Origin: HGM04593 sp964458275
Lineage (GTDB): Bacteria; Bacteroidota; Bacteroidia; Bacteroidales; Bacteroidaceae
NCBI GenBank assembly: GCA_964458275.1
Contig: CAYWIE010000024.1
Coordinates: 1 to 34,298 of the forward strand
Length of the DNA stretch: 34,298 bases
Direction of reading: 5' to 3'
Shown piece by piece: positions 33,767-34,298 of the stretch. The stretch's first letter is position 1; each line of letters opens with the position of its first letter. A program made the position numbers and the translations under genes. Under the pieces are notes generated by a model, which saw only the letters and a list, made by a program, of their open reading frames with translations, did not search any database and had not been told where the DNA came from.

Positions 33767-34298
33767 TCAGTTGGAAAACAGAATCTCTCCATCCCTTCCA
33801 TCGACCGTTACCGGACGAGAACGATCTACTGTGCCGGCTATAATCTGCTTCGAAAGGTCGTTGAGCAGACAACGTTGTATGGCACGCTTGATAGGTCGTG
33901 CACCAAACTGCGGGTCGAACCCTGCATCGGCAAGAAGAGCCACTGCCGCATCAGTTACATTCAACGTAACGCCACCCTCTGAGAGACGGCTGCTTATTTC
34001 GGCAACCTGCAAACGTACTATCTGCTCAATCTCCTCTCTGTTAAGCGGTGTGAACATTATTGTCTCGTCTATGCGGTTGAGGAATTCGGGGCGTATGCTC
34101 TTCTTGAGCATCTCCATCAAGTGATTCTTTGTCTCCTCAATGACAGCCTCGCGATTGGCGGCATTTATCTTCTCGAACTGCTCCTGTATGTAGCTGCTTC
34201 CAAGAATGCTTGTCATTATTATTATGGTATTCTTGAAATTCATCACCCTGCCCTTGTTGTCGGTGAGCCTTCCATCGTCGAGCACCTGCAACAGGATG
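33767..34298 (-). CDS. clpB: ClpB disaggregase, C-terminal part (start outside window)
   Basis: The last roughly 177 residues of a Clp/Hsp100 AAA+ protein that rescues aggregated proteins with DnaK. Visible are DDGRLTDNKGR and the sensor-1 region KNTIIIMTSILGS of the second AAA domain, RPEFLNRIDETIMF, and the D2-small domain with sensor-2 FGARPIKRAIQR. The M domain, which distinguishes ClpB from ClpC, is out of the window. The C-terminus after sensor 2 is short and ClpB-like, and no ClpP-binding loop could be checked. The frame stays open to the right edge. Confidence 0.9.
   Translation of the reverse strand, partial: ILLQVLDDGRLTDNKGRVMNFKNTIIIMTSILGSSYIQEQFEKINAANREAVIEETKNHLMEMLKKSIRPEFLNRIDETIMFTPLNREEIEQIVRLQVAEISSRLSEGGVTLNVTDAAVALLADAGFDPQFGARPIKRAIQRCLLNDLSKQIIAGTVDRSRPVTVDGRDGEILFSN

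Overview
The window reads as a chromosomal segment of a Bacteroidota, most likely a Bacteroidales gut-type organism. The evidence is a set of promoter-like elements of the Bacteroidota type (TTTG, about 21 nt, TAnnTTTG) in front of several genes, a general lack of strong Shine-Dalgarno sequences, and family content typical of the group: a Porin_O/P porin, a BspA-like leucine-rich-repeat lipoprotein, DUF4494, DUF5009, and a SUMF1/FGE-fold protein. No rRNA, tRNA, CRISPR array, integrase or transposase gene was seen.

Layout. 1-2146 (minus): 5' three quarters of pyruvate phosphate dikinase. 2446-7290 (plus): RlmD-like rRNA methyltransferase, RluA-family pseudouridine synthase, porin and LRR lipoprotein, closed by a long perfect hairpin terminator. 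7439-13143 (minus): DUF5009 membrane protein, SbcD and SbcC, probably one operon. 13357-16326 (plus): a tight cluster of a degenerate GNAT-like protein, an IbrA-like PAPS-reductase-family PP-loop protein with DUF3440, an IbrB-like ParB/Srx protein and a TauE/SafE permease. 16340-22283 (minus): a tripartite RND efflux operon (adaptor, pump, TolC-like channel) with cytidine deaminase at its end. 22510-27234 (plus): a two-gene accessory locus, a SIR2-like/TIR protein followed by a STAND NTPase with a membrane segment and about 14 WD40-like repeats; the second gene carries one frameshift. 27401-28903 (minus): glutamine synthetase. 29146-30003 (minus): an FGE-fold protein whose 3' end has the codon pattern of a diversity-generating-retroelement variable region. 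30083-31321 (minus): LolC/E-like permease. 31672-33683 (plus): esterase, DUF4494, YggS. 33767-34298 (minus): 3' end of clpB.

Most genes are housekeeping. Four things stand out. (1) The SIR2-like/TIR plus STAND-WD40 pair looks like an NAD-depleting immune system with separate effector and sensor; the SIR2-like part appears catalytically degenerate, the sensor gene changes base composition midway, and it is broken by an apparent single-base loss. (2) The FGE-fold gene has near-complete adenine-type substitution at the expected Asn codons although no reverse transcriptase is in the window. (3) The GNAT-like/IbrA/IbrB/TauE cluster links a PP-loop enzyme and a ParB-fold protein of unknown chemistry to a sulfur-anion permease. 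(4) A family of small non-coding elements with 21-23 bp terminal inverted repeats occurs at 3857-3966 and 31445-31665, with a decayed copy at 4891-4934; each lies just upstream of a plus-strand start codon, and two supply the stop codon of the gene in front.
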